A stretch of DNA of 64,000 nucleotides from Burkholderia oklahomensis C6786 (GTDB lineage Bacteria; Pseudomonadota; Gammaproteobacteria; Burkholderiales; Burkholderiaceae): positions 1,364,001-1,428,000 of the forward strand of contig NZ_CP009555.1 of the NCBI RefSeq assembly GCF_000959365.1, given 5' to 3'. A program made the translations under genes and the position numbers. Below are positions 55,979-64,000 of the stretch, piece by piece. The notes below the pieces were generated by a model, which was not told the origin of the DNA, did no database searches, and saw only the letters and a list, made by a program, of their open reading frames with translations. Position 1 is the stretch's first letter, and every line of letters starts with the position of its first letter.

Positions 55979-56390
55979 CGCATGCGCGGGGCGGACGCGA
56001 AGCGCGGCGCCACCCCGTGTGAAATCGACGGATGAGCCGTGCGCGTGAAGGCCGCGCGGGGCTCGCATCGGAGAAACGAGGACTCCAGCCCGCGACGCGG
56101 CGACGCCGGCGGGGATGCCGTGGGCACGCGTCGCCCGTCGCACGACGATGAAATCTCGCCGACGGGCGCGGCAGTCGTCGCCGTCGGTCGCCGCGTAACG
56201 CGCGCGACTGTCGATCCGTCTCGCGCGTTACGCGGCCGCCGCTGCACGCCGCCGTCCGAGCGACAGCAACAGCGGCGGCCGGCGGCAATCGGCAACAGGC
56301 AACGATCCGCCGCCCACCCACCGCGCCCTGCCGTCCCGGCCTTGCGCCACTGCGCGCGCCCCGACTCACGCCGCGTCGCGCGCCGCCGCG
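55979..56390. other. intergenic region between Lrp and dehalogenase-like genes
   Basis: About 410 bp between convergent genes. No gene, terminator or repeat is convincing here. Confidence 0.4.
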
Positions 56391-57284
56391 TCACGCCACC
56401 TCGCGCGCCTCGAAGAACGCGACGATCTCGTCGATCAGCGCGACGGGCGCCTCTTCCGGGATGTAGTGCCCGCAAGCGAGCGCGCGGCCGCTCACGTCGC
56501 GCGCGACGCGCCGCCATTCGTCGAGCGGCTCGAAGCAGCGCCCGACGACGCCGTTCTCGCCCCACAGCACGCGCAGCGGACACGCGACCTTGTGACCGCG
56601 TTCGAGGTCCGCGCGATCGTGGTCGAGATCGATGGTCGCCGACGCGCGATAGTCCTCGCACATCGCATGCACGGCGCCCGGCTGCCGCAGCGCTTCGCGA
56701 TACGCGTGCAGCGCCTCCGGCGAGAACGGCGCGAGGCCGGCCGACCGGTTGCCCATCACCGATTCGACGTACGCATCCGAGTTGCCGCCGATCAGTGTCT
56801 CCGGCAGCGGCTCGGGCTGGATCAGGAAGAACCAGTGGAAGTACGCGGTCGCGAACGCGCGATCGGTGCGCTCGTACATCGCGAGCGTCGGCGCGATGTC
56901 GAGGAGCAGCATCCGCTCGACCGCATCCGGATGATCGAGCGCCATCCGATGCGCGACGCGCGCGCCGCGATCGTGCGCGCACACGTAGAAGCGCGGGAAG
57001 CCGAAGTGACGCATCACCGCGACCTGATCGGCCGCCATCGCACGCTTCGAATACGGCGCGTGCTGCGCGTCGCTCGCCGGCTTGCCCGACGCGCCGTAGC
57101 CGCGCAGATCGGTGGCGATCACGGTGAAATGCCTGGCAAGCGTCGCAGCGACGCGATGCCAGATCATGTGCGTTTGCGGGTGGCCGTGCAGCAACAGAAG
57201 CGGCGACCCCGCGCCTCCTTTGACGCCGAAGATGTCGACGTCTTGCGCCGTCACGCGAAACGGCGCGAACTCCTCAAACGACAT
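56391..57284 (-). CDS. haloacetate dehalogenase-like alpha/beta hydrolase
   Basis: A 297-residue protein with the fluoroacetate dehalogenase pattern: LLHGHPQTHMIWHR near 33, DLRGYGASGKP near 59, the AHDRGARVAHR elbow with an aspartate nucleophile and two carboxylate-binding arginines, YFHWFFL near 148 (halide-binding His/Trp) and CGHYIPEEAP with the catalytic histidine. The full set of residues supports C-halogen cleavage, but epoxide hydrolases share the fold, and no other dehalogenation gene is nearby. Confidence 0.82.
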   Translation of the reverse strand: MSFEEFAPFRVTAQDVDIFGVKGGAGSPLLLLHGHPQTHMIWHRVAATLARHFTVIATDLRGYGASGKPASDAQHAPYSKRAMAADQVAVMRHFGFPRFYVCAHDRGARVAHRMALDHPDAVERMLLLDIAPTLAMYERTDRAFATAYFHWFFLIQPEPLPETLIGGNSDAYVESVMGNRSAGLAPFSPEALHAYREALRQPGAVHAMCEDYRASATIDLDHDRADLERGHKVACPLRVLWGENGVVGRCFEPLDEWRRVARDVSGRALACGHYIPEEAPVALIDEIVAFFEAREVA

Positions 57285-57581
57285 GGTCTTGTTCTCTCGG
57301 ATTGTTGTGATCGTTATTGTAGGAGCGCGATCGTCGCGTCACCGCAGGCAGGCCCGCGCAAAGCATAGAAACAGAGCACTCATTCGACAGCCCGGCCGCA
57401 GCGCGTGCATCGAAGCGCGTCTATAATGGCACGACCGTTCGTATTAATTCGTCGCGAGCGCGCAGCCGGCACGACACTCACATAACATATCGACCGCGCG
57501 CGAGGGCCTTGGCGAGGGCCGCCGCGACGCAACGAACTCACGCATTTGCCGCACTCGCGGCGACGATCCAGGAGACACCGC

Positions 57582-58541
57582 ATGGCCCTGCCCGCCATCC
57601 TGCAAAACCTCGCGCTGCCCGTCATCGCGTCGCCGATGTTCATCGTCAGCTATCCGGAACTCGTGCTCGCGCAATGCAAGGCGGGCATCGTCGGCTCGTT
57701 CCCCGCACTCAACGCGCGCCCGGCCGAATTGCTCGACGAATGGCTCACGCAGCTCCAGGCGCAGCTCGCCGAGCACAGGGCCGCGAACCCGGACGCCGTG
57801 ATCGGGCCGATCGCCGTGAACCAGATCGTCCATCAGTCGAACGTGCGGCTCGAGCACGACATCCGCGTGTGCGTCGAGCACAAGGTGCCGATCTTCATCA
57901 CGAGCCTGCGCGCGCCCGCGCGCGAGATCGTCGACGCCGTGCACGGCTACGGCGGCATCGTGCTGCACGACGTGATCAACCTGCGGCATGCGCAGAAGGC
58001 GCTCGAAGCGGGCGTGGACGGCCTGATCCTCGTCGCGGCGGGCGCGGGCGGCCACGCGGGCACGACGTCGCCGTTCGCGCTCGTCGGCGAAGTCCGCAAG
58101 ATCTTCGACGGCCCGATCGTGCTGTCCGGCTCGATCGCGAACGGCGGCTCGATCCTCGCCGCGCAGGCGATGGGCGCCGATCTCGCGTACATGGGCACGC
58201 GCTTCATCGCGACGCAGGAGGCGCACGCGGTCGACGGCTACAAGCACGCGATCCTCGACGCGAAGTCGGCCGACATCATCTACACGAATCTCTTCACCGG
58301 CGTGCACGGCAACTACATCCGCGAGAGCATCGTGAACGCGGGCCTCGATCCGGACGCGCTGCCCGTCGCCGACAAGTCGAAGATGAACTTCGGCGGCGAC
58401 AAGGCGAAGGCATGGAAGGACATCTGGGGCGCGGGACAGGGCGTCGGGCTGATGGACGACGTTCCGTCCGTCGCGGAGCTCGTCGCGCGGCTCACGCGCG
58501 AATACGACGACGCGAAGACGCGGCTCGGCATTCGCGCGTAA
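57582..58541 (+). CDS. NAD(P)H-dependent flavin oxidoreductase (nitronate monooxygenase family)
   Basis: A 319-residue FMN-binding TIM barrel. The N terminus LPVIASPMFIVSYPELVLAQ, GIVGSFPALNARP, then DGLILVAAGAGGHAGTTSPF and VLSGSIANGGSILAAQAMGA with the flavin phosphate site are typical of the 2-nitropropane dioxygenase family. MGTRFIATQEA follows. CAGGAGAC precedes the ATG. Members oxidise nitronates or reduce quinones or enoyl compounds; the role here is open. Followed by a strong terminator. Confidence 0.9.
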   Translation: MALPAILQNLALPVIASPMFIVSYPELVLAQCKAGIVGSFPALNARPAELLDEWLTQLQAQLAEHRAANPDAVIGPIAVNQIVHQSNVRLEHDIRVCVEHKVPIFITSLRAPAREIVDAVHGYGGIVLHDVINLRHAQKALEAGVDGLILVAAGAGGHAGTTSPFALVGEVRKIFDGPIVLSGSIANGGSILAAQAMGADLAYMGTRFIATQEAHAVDGYKHAILDAKSADIIYTNLFTGVHGNYIRESIVNAGLDPDALPVADKSKMNFGGDKAKAWKDIWGAGQGVGLMDDVPSVAELVARLTREYDDAKTRLGIRA

Positions 58542-58722
58542 CCCTTGCTGCACATGGCGTGCGGCGCGTGATTGACGCGGCGTCGCACGCATGGCGCTCG
58601 CACGATGCACGCGTGGCGCGCGTGCGAAGCGCATGCAACCTGCAATGCATCGCACCACATTGCATCGCATTGCGTCGCATCGACCAGGCGTCAAAAGCGG
58701 ATCAAGAAGCGGTAAACAACAA

Positions 58723-58786
58723 AACCCTCGCCAAGCGAGGGTTCGTCTTCAGTCTGAGCGCGGACCGGCCGGTCCGCGTTTTTTTT
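58723..58786 (+). terminator. double hairpin terminator
   Basis: A first stem (AACCCTCG with CGAGGGTT, 58723-58743) is followed by a perfect 20-bp palindrome CGCGGACCGGCCGGTCCGCG (58759-58778) and eight T. It ends the flavin oxidoreductase transcript and faces the convergent LysR gene. Confidence 0.9.
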
Positions 58787-58807
58787 CGTCGATGCGCGGC
58801 GCTCGCG

Positions 58808-59770
58808 TCATCCGAGCCGCTTCATCCGCGGCATCGTGAGCTGCCGCAGCCGCTCGTCGATCGACGGGCACAGCGACTGGCCGGCGAAGCGATCCGCGAG
58901 GAAATCGACGAACGTGCGCACCTTCGCCGACACGTGGCGACGGCTCGCGTACACCGCATAGATCGGCAGCTCGCGCGGCGGCAGCGCGTCGAGCAACAGC
59001 GGCACGAGGCGGCCGGACTCGATGTCCTCGCCGATCACTTCGGTGCCGAGAAGCCCGATGCCCGCGCCGCCCAGCACGGCGACGCGCAGTCCTTCGAGAT
59101 GATTGACGATCACGTTGCCCGACAGCGGCATGCGCGACGCGGCCGCGACGTCGGCGATCGTCGCGTCGAGCAGCGTCTCGTTCGGCTCGCGCCGAATGAT
59201 GTTGTGACGCTGGAGATCGGCGACCGTCGTCGGCGTGCCGTGCTTCGCGAGATACTCGGGCGACGCGACGAGCAGGATGTGCGCGGTCGCGATCTGCCGC
59301 GCGACGAGCGACGACGACTTCATGCCGGCGGGCGCCGCGCGCACCGCGACGTCGTAGCCTTCGTCGATCAGTTCGACGATGCGATCGGACAGCGTGATTT
59401 CGACCGTCACGTCCGGGTAGCGCTCCGCGTAAGACGTCACGGCGTCCATCACGTGCCGCAGCCCGAACGCGGACAGCGACGTCACGCGCAGCCGCCCTTG
59501 CGGCACGACGCTCGCGGCGCCCACCGCCTGCCCGGCCTCGTCGAGTTCGGTGAGCGCCTGCACGAGCCGCTCGTAGTATTCGCGCCCCGCCTCCGTCGGC
59601 GCGACGCGGCGCGTCGTGCGATGCAAGAGCCGTGCGCCGAGCTGGTGCTCGAGATGCATCACGTGCTTGCTCGCCATCGCCGCCGACATCTCCATGCGCT
59701 CAGCCGCGCCGACGAAGCTGCCGACTTCGACGACGTAGCGGAACACATTCATGCTGACGAGGGTATCCAT
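58808..59770 (-). CDS. LysR family transcriptional regulator
   Basis: A 320-residue regulator: residues 1-60 hold the winged helix (NVFRYVVEVGSFVGAAERME, MSAAMASKHVMHLEHQLGAR) and LLHRTTRRVAPTEAG, and the rest is the periplasmic-binding-like effector domain (RLRVTSLSAFGLRHVMDAVT onward). It fits the subgroup close to AaeR/DmlR. It faces the porin gene, which lies behind it on the same strand, but their link is not evident. Target unknown. Confidence 0.93.
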   Translation of the reverse strand: MDTLVSMNVFRYVVEVGSFVGAAERMEMSAAMASKHVMHLEHQLGARLLHRTTRRVAPTEAGREYYERLVQALTELDEAGQAVGAASVVPQGRLRVTSLSAFGLRHVMDAVTSYAERYPDVTVEITLSDRIVELIDEGYDVAVRAAPAGMKSSSLVARQIATAHILLVASPEYLAKHGTPTTVADLQRHNIIRREPNETLLDATIADVAAASRMPLSGNVIVNHLEGLRVAVLGGAGIGLLGTEVIGEDIESGRLVPLLLDALPPRELPIYAVYASRRHVSAKVRTFVDFLADRFAGQSLCPSIDERLRQLTMPRMKRLG

Positions 59771-59929
59771 CCAGAATGCTCACAATCGAGGGGAATTATG
59801 CAATCGCAAGCAACTGTAACAAAGCTGGAGAATTGAAAACGTCAAAAAAGGCAAAACGGCGCCGTTTAGTGTGACGCCGCTCACTTTTTCGTGCATTGCC
59901 CGAGCGACGCGCGCCCGGGCTCCGATTCG

Positions 59930-61006
59930 TTAGAACTTCGCACGAATTCCCGCGCCGAACGTGTCGCCGCTCGACATGCCCGAGTAGCGATCGTTCATGT
60001 ACGCGGCATACACGTCGGTGCGCTTCGACAGCGGATAGTCGTAGCCGAGCGCCCACGTGCGATGCGTCTGGTCGAGTCCGCCCGAGTCGCGCGAATACGC
60101 ATACGATGCGAGCGCGCTGCCCGGCCCGAGCGGCACCGACACGCCGCCTTGGGCGGTGTTCACGTGCCAGCTTCCGGTGTTTTGCTCGTTCTTCGTATAC
60201 ATGTATTGCGCGTAGACCTTCGCGACCTTGAAGTCGTACGACAGACCGACCTGCGCGACGCCCTGGCTCTTCATGCCGGACACGAGCGCGCCGAGATCGC
60301 CCGGACCGCCGTTGAAGTTCACGTACTGATAGACGGCCGTCGCGGCGAACGGGCCGTTCGCATAGTTCAGCTGGCCGCTCCATTTCTTCGAGCGGTTGTC
60401 GCCCGCCGTGTTGCCGAACGCGTACATCGCGGCCGCGTTGAAGCCGCCGAAGGTCGGGCTCGTGTAATCGATCGCGTTGTTCCAGCCCGAATCGCCGACG
60501 ACGCCCTGATCGGTCGTGTAAGTCGGGAACGTGCCGAGGCCGAGGAACACGTGATAGACCATCGGCGAGAACACGTACGAATCGACGAACGGATTGAAGA
60601 GGATCGTCGAGACGAAGAGCTCCGTCGTCAGTCGACCCGCGCGCACCGTGCCGTACGGCGTCGCGAGTCCGACGTACGCGTTGCGGCCGAAGAACGTGTC
60701 GCCGTCGAAGCGGCCGTAGCGCCCGTTCTGCGCGCGGAAGAAATCCTCGAGCGTGAAGATCGCCTGATAGCCGCCGCCGAGATCCTCGGTGCCGCGCAGG
60801 CCCCAGTACGACGTCGACATCCCGCCGCCCTGCACGCCCCATGCGCGTTGCCCGCCCGGGAATTTCTGCGCGCCGATCCATTCGTCGACCTGCCCGTAGA
60901 GTTGAACGCTCGACTGCGCGCGAACGCCCGACGCGCCCGCGGCCAGCGCCGCGACGGCGGCGCACGCGAAAGTGGTTTTCAGCGCGCGGCTGACGGATGA
61001 CTTCAT
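59930..61006 (-). CDS. Gram-negative porin
   Basis: A 358-residue outer membrane porin of the betaproteobacterial OmpC-like family. The signal peptide MKSSVSRALKTTFACAAVAA ends after SGVRAQ, then SSVQLYGQVDEWIGAQ begins the barrel. RGTEDLGGGYQAIFTLEDFF, RNAYVGLATPYGTVRAGRLT and a C-terminal phenylalanine (IRAKF) are standard for these trimeric channels. GGAG precedes the ATG at 61006. Pore specificity cannot be told. Confidence 0.95.
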   Translation of the reverse strand: MKSSVSRALKTTFACAAVAALAAGASGVRAQSSVQLYGQVDEWIGAQKFPGGQRAWGVQGGGMSTSYWGLRGTEDLGGGYQAIFTLEDFFRAQNGRYGRFDGDTFFGRNAYVGLATPYGTVRAGRLTTELFVSTILFNPFVDSYVFSPMVYHVFLGLGTFPTYTTDQGVVGDSGWNNAIDYTSPTFGGFNAAAMYAFGNTAGDNRSKKWSGQLNYANGPFAATAVYQYVNFNGGPGDLGALVSGMKSQGVAQVGLSYDFKVAKVYAQYMYTKNEQNTGSWHVNTAQGGVSVPLGPGSALASYAYSRDSGGLDQTHRTWALGYDYPLSKRTDVYAAYMNDRYSGMSSGDTFGAGIRAKF

Positions 61007-61414
61007 GTGATCTCCAGATGGTCGTCTAACGGAAGCGAGGCGAACGGGCAGGCGGCGTCCGGAAGACACGACGCCGTTCGGGGCGTCGCCATCTTCACGA
61101 GCCATTTTTCCGGTCAAAAAAGGAGGGACTTATTGCGGATATAGCGTCAGCGTTAACTTCCCGGCGATTTGTCGGGCGTCGGCGGCGGGCGCGCCGGTTT
61201 CAAACTGACGAACGGCTTTCCTGCGCACGGCGATCAAGCGCCAGCAACGATGGCCGGCGGCGATTCGAACGCGGAGAAAACGCCGGCTTGCGCGCGTCGT
61301 CCTCGCAACGAGGCGCGAAAGATAGCGTAACCAAGGAAATGTGCGGAAGGATTTCGCGCGAGTGTCGCGGATTTGCATCAGCCGGCGACGCGCGCAAGCC
61401 GGCCGGATCGAGAC
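61007..61414. other. intergenic region upstream of the porin gene
   Basis: About 400 bp, probably holding the porin promoter and leader. No gene is supported; the frames across it are shadows. Confidence 0.45.
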
Positions 61415-61900
61415 TCAGTTGCGGTAAAACGGCGCGAAGAACGGCAGATGCGGCGCTTCGTCCTGGCGCGGCGGAGGCGCCGGGCGGCCGCCGCGCTCCT
61501 CGTTGTAGCGCGCGACGTCGGCGCGGATCGAGCCGGAGCGCATCGGCACGTTGGCCGAGCCGGGCCCGTGCGGCGCCTGGCGCGCTTCGGCGCTGATCGG
61601 CCGATACGGGCTTTGCGCCGCGTAGCGGCCGTACGACGGCGTCGGACGCAGCCCCCAGCGCTGGCGGTAGCCGTTCACGCCGATCCGCGCTTCGCGGCCT
61701 TGCGGCGCAGCCTGCATGGAGCCGGGCGCGCCGCGCCAGCCGCCCGCGCCGCCCGCCGCGTACAGCGCGGCGCCGCGACCGCCGCCGAAGCCGGGCCCGC
61801 CGCCGTGCGGCGGCTGCGCGAAGACGAGCGTTGCTGCGAGCGCGCACATCACGCCCGCCGCCCATTGCCCGATCTTCCGTATTGCCCGTTCCGTCATCAT
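61415..61900 (-). CDS. exported Gly/Pro/Arg-rich hypothetical protein
   Basis: A 161-residue protein with a signal peptide (RKIGQWAAGVMCALAATLVF, cleavage near VFAQ), then a glycine-rich stretch (GGGPGFGGGRGAALYAAGGA) and an Arg/Pro-rich remainder ending FFAPFYRN. It is of low complexity, without recognised domain. Two ATGs occur side by side (61900 and 61897). Probably periplasmic or cell-surface. Function unknown. Confidence 0.6.
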   Translation of the reverse strand: MMTERAIRKIGQWAAGVMCALAATLVFAQPPHGGGPGFGGGRGAALYAAGGAGGWRGAPGSMQAAPQGREARIGVNGYRQRWGLRPTPSYGRYAAQSPYRPISAEARQAPHGPGSANVPMRSGSIRADVARYNEERGGRPAPPPRQDEAPHLPFFAPFYRN

Positions 61901-62281
61901 GATTGGTCTACCGCTTGCTTTTCCGCCTGCGCGCACCCGAATCGCGCGCGAAAGGCTTTCAGCGGTAATTTATGGGCGAGGCGAAAGCGTGTCGAGCGCA
62001 AAAGTGTTAGACCAAAAGCATCGGTGTAACACCGTGTTACTGCACGGCTTTCGGGAATTCCGCGCCGTTTTGCGCCCGTCGCGCGCCGCTCGTTTTTGAC
62101 GTTTCCGCCGTAAGGTAGCGATGCGCCGGCAAGGTGCATCGACATGCATTCGAGTCATTAATCGATTCTTCGAATGAATTTGCCTATTCAATCGCCGGCC
62201 GCGACAATATCAGGCCGACAATCGCTGCGCCGCCCGCCCGCGGGCCGCCGGCGCCTTCACTGCATTCGTCCGAGACCCGAA
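61901..62281. other. intergenic region between divergent genes
   Basis: About 380 bp, AT-rich in parts near 62140-62210, likely holding promoters for both flanking genes. No gene is supported. Confidence 0.4.
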
Positions 62282-63328
62282 ATGGCGCGCTCCCGCTTTA
62301 TTCCCGACAACTTCACGCTCGCACTCGTCGGCACCGTCGTGCTCGCGAGCTTCCTGCCGTGCCGCGGCGAGGCCGCGCACGTGTTCAACTGGGCGACCAA
62401 CATCGCGGTCGGCCTCCTCTTCTTCCTGCACGGCGCGAAGCTGTCGCGCGAGGCGATCATCGCGGGCGCGACGCACTGGCGGCTGCACGCCGTCGTGCTG
62501 CTCAGCACGTTCGCGCTCTTCCCGCTCCTCGGGCTCGCGCTCAAGCCCGTCCTCACGCCGCTCGTCACGCCCGCGCTCTATGCCGGCGTGCTGTTCCTCT
62601 GCACGCTGCCGTCGACCGTCCAGTCGTCGATCGCGTTCACGTCGATCGCGAAAGGCAACGTGCCCGCCGCCGTCTGTTCGGCGTCCGCATCGAGCCTGCT
62701 CGGCATCTTCGTCACGCCCGCGCTCGTCGGCCTGATGATCTCGTCGCAGGGCACGGGCGCGACCGCGTCGCCGTGGAGCACGATCGGCGCGATCGTGATG
62801 CAGCTGCTCGTGCCGTTCATCGCCGGCCAGCTGCTGCGCCCCGTGATCGGCCGCTGGATCGAGCGCAACCGCGGCGTGCTGCGCTTCGTCGACCAGGGCT
62901 CGATCCTGCTCGTCGTCTATGTCGCGTTCAGCGAAGCCGTGAACGAAGGGCTCTGGCACCAGATTCCGCCGACCGCGCTCGCGGGCCTCGTCGTCGTCAA
63001 CGTCGTGCTGCTCGCGATCGCGATCGCGGTCACCTCGCTCGTCAGCAAGCGGCTCGGCTTCAATCGCGCGGACCAGATCACGATCATCTTCTGCGGCTCG
63101 AAGAAGAGCCTCGCGGCCGGCGTGCCGATGGCGAAGGTGATCTTCGCCGCGCACGCGGTCGGCGCGGTCGTGCTGCCGCTGATGCTGTTCCATCAGATTC
63201 AGCTGATGGCCTGCGCGGCGCTCGCGCAGCGCTGGAGCGCGCGCGACACGAGCCGCGAGCAGGAGACGGGCGGGCATGGCGGCGGGCCGCTCGGCACGGG
63301 CGCGAACGCCGGCGCGGCGAAGCGCTGA
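62282..63328 (+). CDS. bile acid:sodium symporter family protein
   Basis: A 348-residue membrane protein with about ten helices, close to the YfeH / SLC10A7-like branch of the bile acid symporter superfamily. IPDNFTLALVGTVVLASFLP, NIAVGLLFFLHGAKLSREAI, TLPSTVQSSIAFTSIAKGN and FCGSKKSLAAGVPMAKVIF are typical. The ATG at 62282 is used because residues before it (from 62174) look non-coding. Substrate unknown. Confidence 0.88.
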   Translation: MARSRFIPDNFTLALVGTVVLASFLPCRGEAAHVFNWATNIAVGLLFFLHGAKLSREAIIAGATHWRLHAVVLLSTFALFPLLGLALKPVLTPLVTPALYAGVLFLCTLPSTVQSSIAFTSIAKGNVPAAVCSASASSLLGIFVTPALVGLMISSQGTGATASPWSTIGAIVMQLLVPFIAGQLLRPVIGRWIERNRGVLRFVDQGSILLVVYVAFSEAVNEGLWHQIPPTALAGLVVVNVVLLAIAIAVTSLVSKRLGFNRADQITIIFCGSKKSLAAGVPMAKVIFAAHAVGAVVLPLMLFHQIQLMACAALAQRWSARDTSREQETGGHGGGPLGTGANAGAAKR

Positions 63329-63866
63329 GCGCGACGGGGCGCGGCCGGAGCGAGTCGTTTCGGCCGCGCCGCGCTTGTTCGGCTTCGCAGATTCCTCCGC
63401 CTTTCCGCCTTTCCGCCTTTCCGCCTTTCCGCCTTTCCGCCTTTCCGCCTTTCCGCCTTTCCGCCTTTCCGCCTTTCCGCCTTTCCGCCTTTCCGCCTTT
63501 CCGCCTTTCCGTTTCCCCAATTTTTCTCCTCGTCGCTCTTTCGCTTTTTTTATCCTCCCGCCGTTCGTTCATCCGGACGCTCGCGACTCGCCCGACTTCC
63601 CCCCGTCCGCGCCTTCGATCCTTCTAGCGCTTCGCGCCCGCCGTCCGGCCGGGCTCGCCGATCCCGTCAGGCGTCGCTCAGCCCGCCGCTTTCACCTGCG
63701 CCAGTCCGGACGCCGCGCAACGCGCCTCACGAACCCGATGCGCCAAAACAGGGCATCGCTTCACGGAAAATTCATTCAACCTCGGCTCCCGGACGCCGTT
63801 AAGCCGGCTTCTCGTCACGGCTCGACGCGTCACGAGCGCGACGCGCCGCTTCCGGAATCGCCCCTG
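63329..63866. other. intergenic region with octamer repeat
   Basis: A 538-bp gap that contains the CCTTTCCG array and, further right, an unremarkable stretch before the chemoreceptor gene. No gene is supported. Confidence 0.5.
63400..63511. repeat. 14 perfect copies of an 8-bp repeat
   Basis: CCTTTCCG is repeated 14 times without error between 63400 and 63511. One strand is all pyrimidine apart from G. An array this long and perfect should vary in copy number. Confidence 0.93.
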
Positions 63867-64000
63867 ATGAACACCACCCGCCTCACCGTCAAAACCCGGC
63901 TGCGCATCCTCGTCGCGGTCGTCGTCCTCGTGCTCGCCGCCGTCGGCGGCATCGGCCTCACCGGCGTCGCGCGCGTCGGCGATGCGCTCGCGCACGTCTT
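63867..64000 (+). CDS. methyl-accepting chemotaxis protein, 5' end
   Basis: Only 44 codons are inside the window: MNTTRLTVKTRLRILVAVVV then LVLAAVGGIGLTGVARVGDA. The pattern, a short basic cytoplasmic start (VKTRLRIL), one hydrophobic helix (VAVVVLVLAAVGGIGLTG) and the beginning of a helical ligand domain, is that of a chemoreceptor. The gene runs off the right edge. Confidence is moderate because only the N terminus is seen. Confidence 0.6.
   Translation, partial: MNTTRLTVKTRLRILVAVVVLVLAAVGGIGLTGVARVGDALAHV

Noticed and set aside
63400..63511. Protein with heptad or octad repeats encoded by the octamer array
   Set aside because: All frames through it are open only because the unit lacks stops; no ribosome site or conserved ends exist.

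Overview
The window reads as a chromosome segment of a Burkholderia species, most likely of the B. pseudomallei group. The basis is the very GC-rich coding pattern, the bioA-bioF-bioD-bioB order, the phosphocholine-specific phospholipase C, the one-chain indolepyruvate ferredoxin oxidoreductase, and an inward-rectifier channel that closely resembles the KirBac1.1 protein described from B. pseudomallei. The species was not tested by alignment.

Layout. Positions 1-8.4 kb hold the end of a thiolase gene, a short-chain dehydrogenase, a YchJ-type protein, an exported alpha/beta hydrolase and the biotin operon bioAFDB. From 8.4 to 27.2 kb lie cutC, a leftward cluster of two tandem alkaline phosphatases plus an exported protein behind a possible Pho box, two small membrane proteins, an EAL protein, a CPA1 sodium/proton antiporter, the indolepyruvate oxidoreductase, the Kir channel, an S10 peptidase lipoprotein and a sulfate-binding protein. 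From 42.6 kb to the end the chromosome continues with a dapA-like lyase, azlCD with an Lrp regulator, phospholipase C, a NUDIX hydrolase, a run of catabolic and editing genes (GhrA, HMG-CoA lyase, YbaK, DUF1289), an EamA exporter with an Lrp regulator, a haloacetate dehalogenase-like enzyme, a flavin oxidoreductase, a LysR regulator, a porin, a bile-acid-symporter-like protein and the start of a chemoreceptor gene.

Between 27340 and 42532 sits a 15.2-kb integrated element bounded by a 16-bp direct repeat. At its right end are a tyrosine integrase, a small companion gene, an AlpA-like DNA-binding protein and a phage-type replication endonuclease behind an array of GGGAC repeats. The cargo comprises several small phage-like genes, a PAAR / VRR-NUC nuclease / DUF3396 immunity set that looks like a type VI secretion toxin module, a small WYL-like protein, a low-GC zinc-hook ATPase resembling the RloC/PrrC anticodon nucleases, and two copies of one IS5-family element flanking two unknown genes. 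The element therefore combines mobility, probable competition and probable phage-defence functions.

Most notable are the island and its cargo, the structured RNA-like sequence that the insertion appears to interrupt, the remnant of a related element just outside the left boundary, the iteron-like array, and short tandem repeats at 8.46 kb and 63.4 kb.
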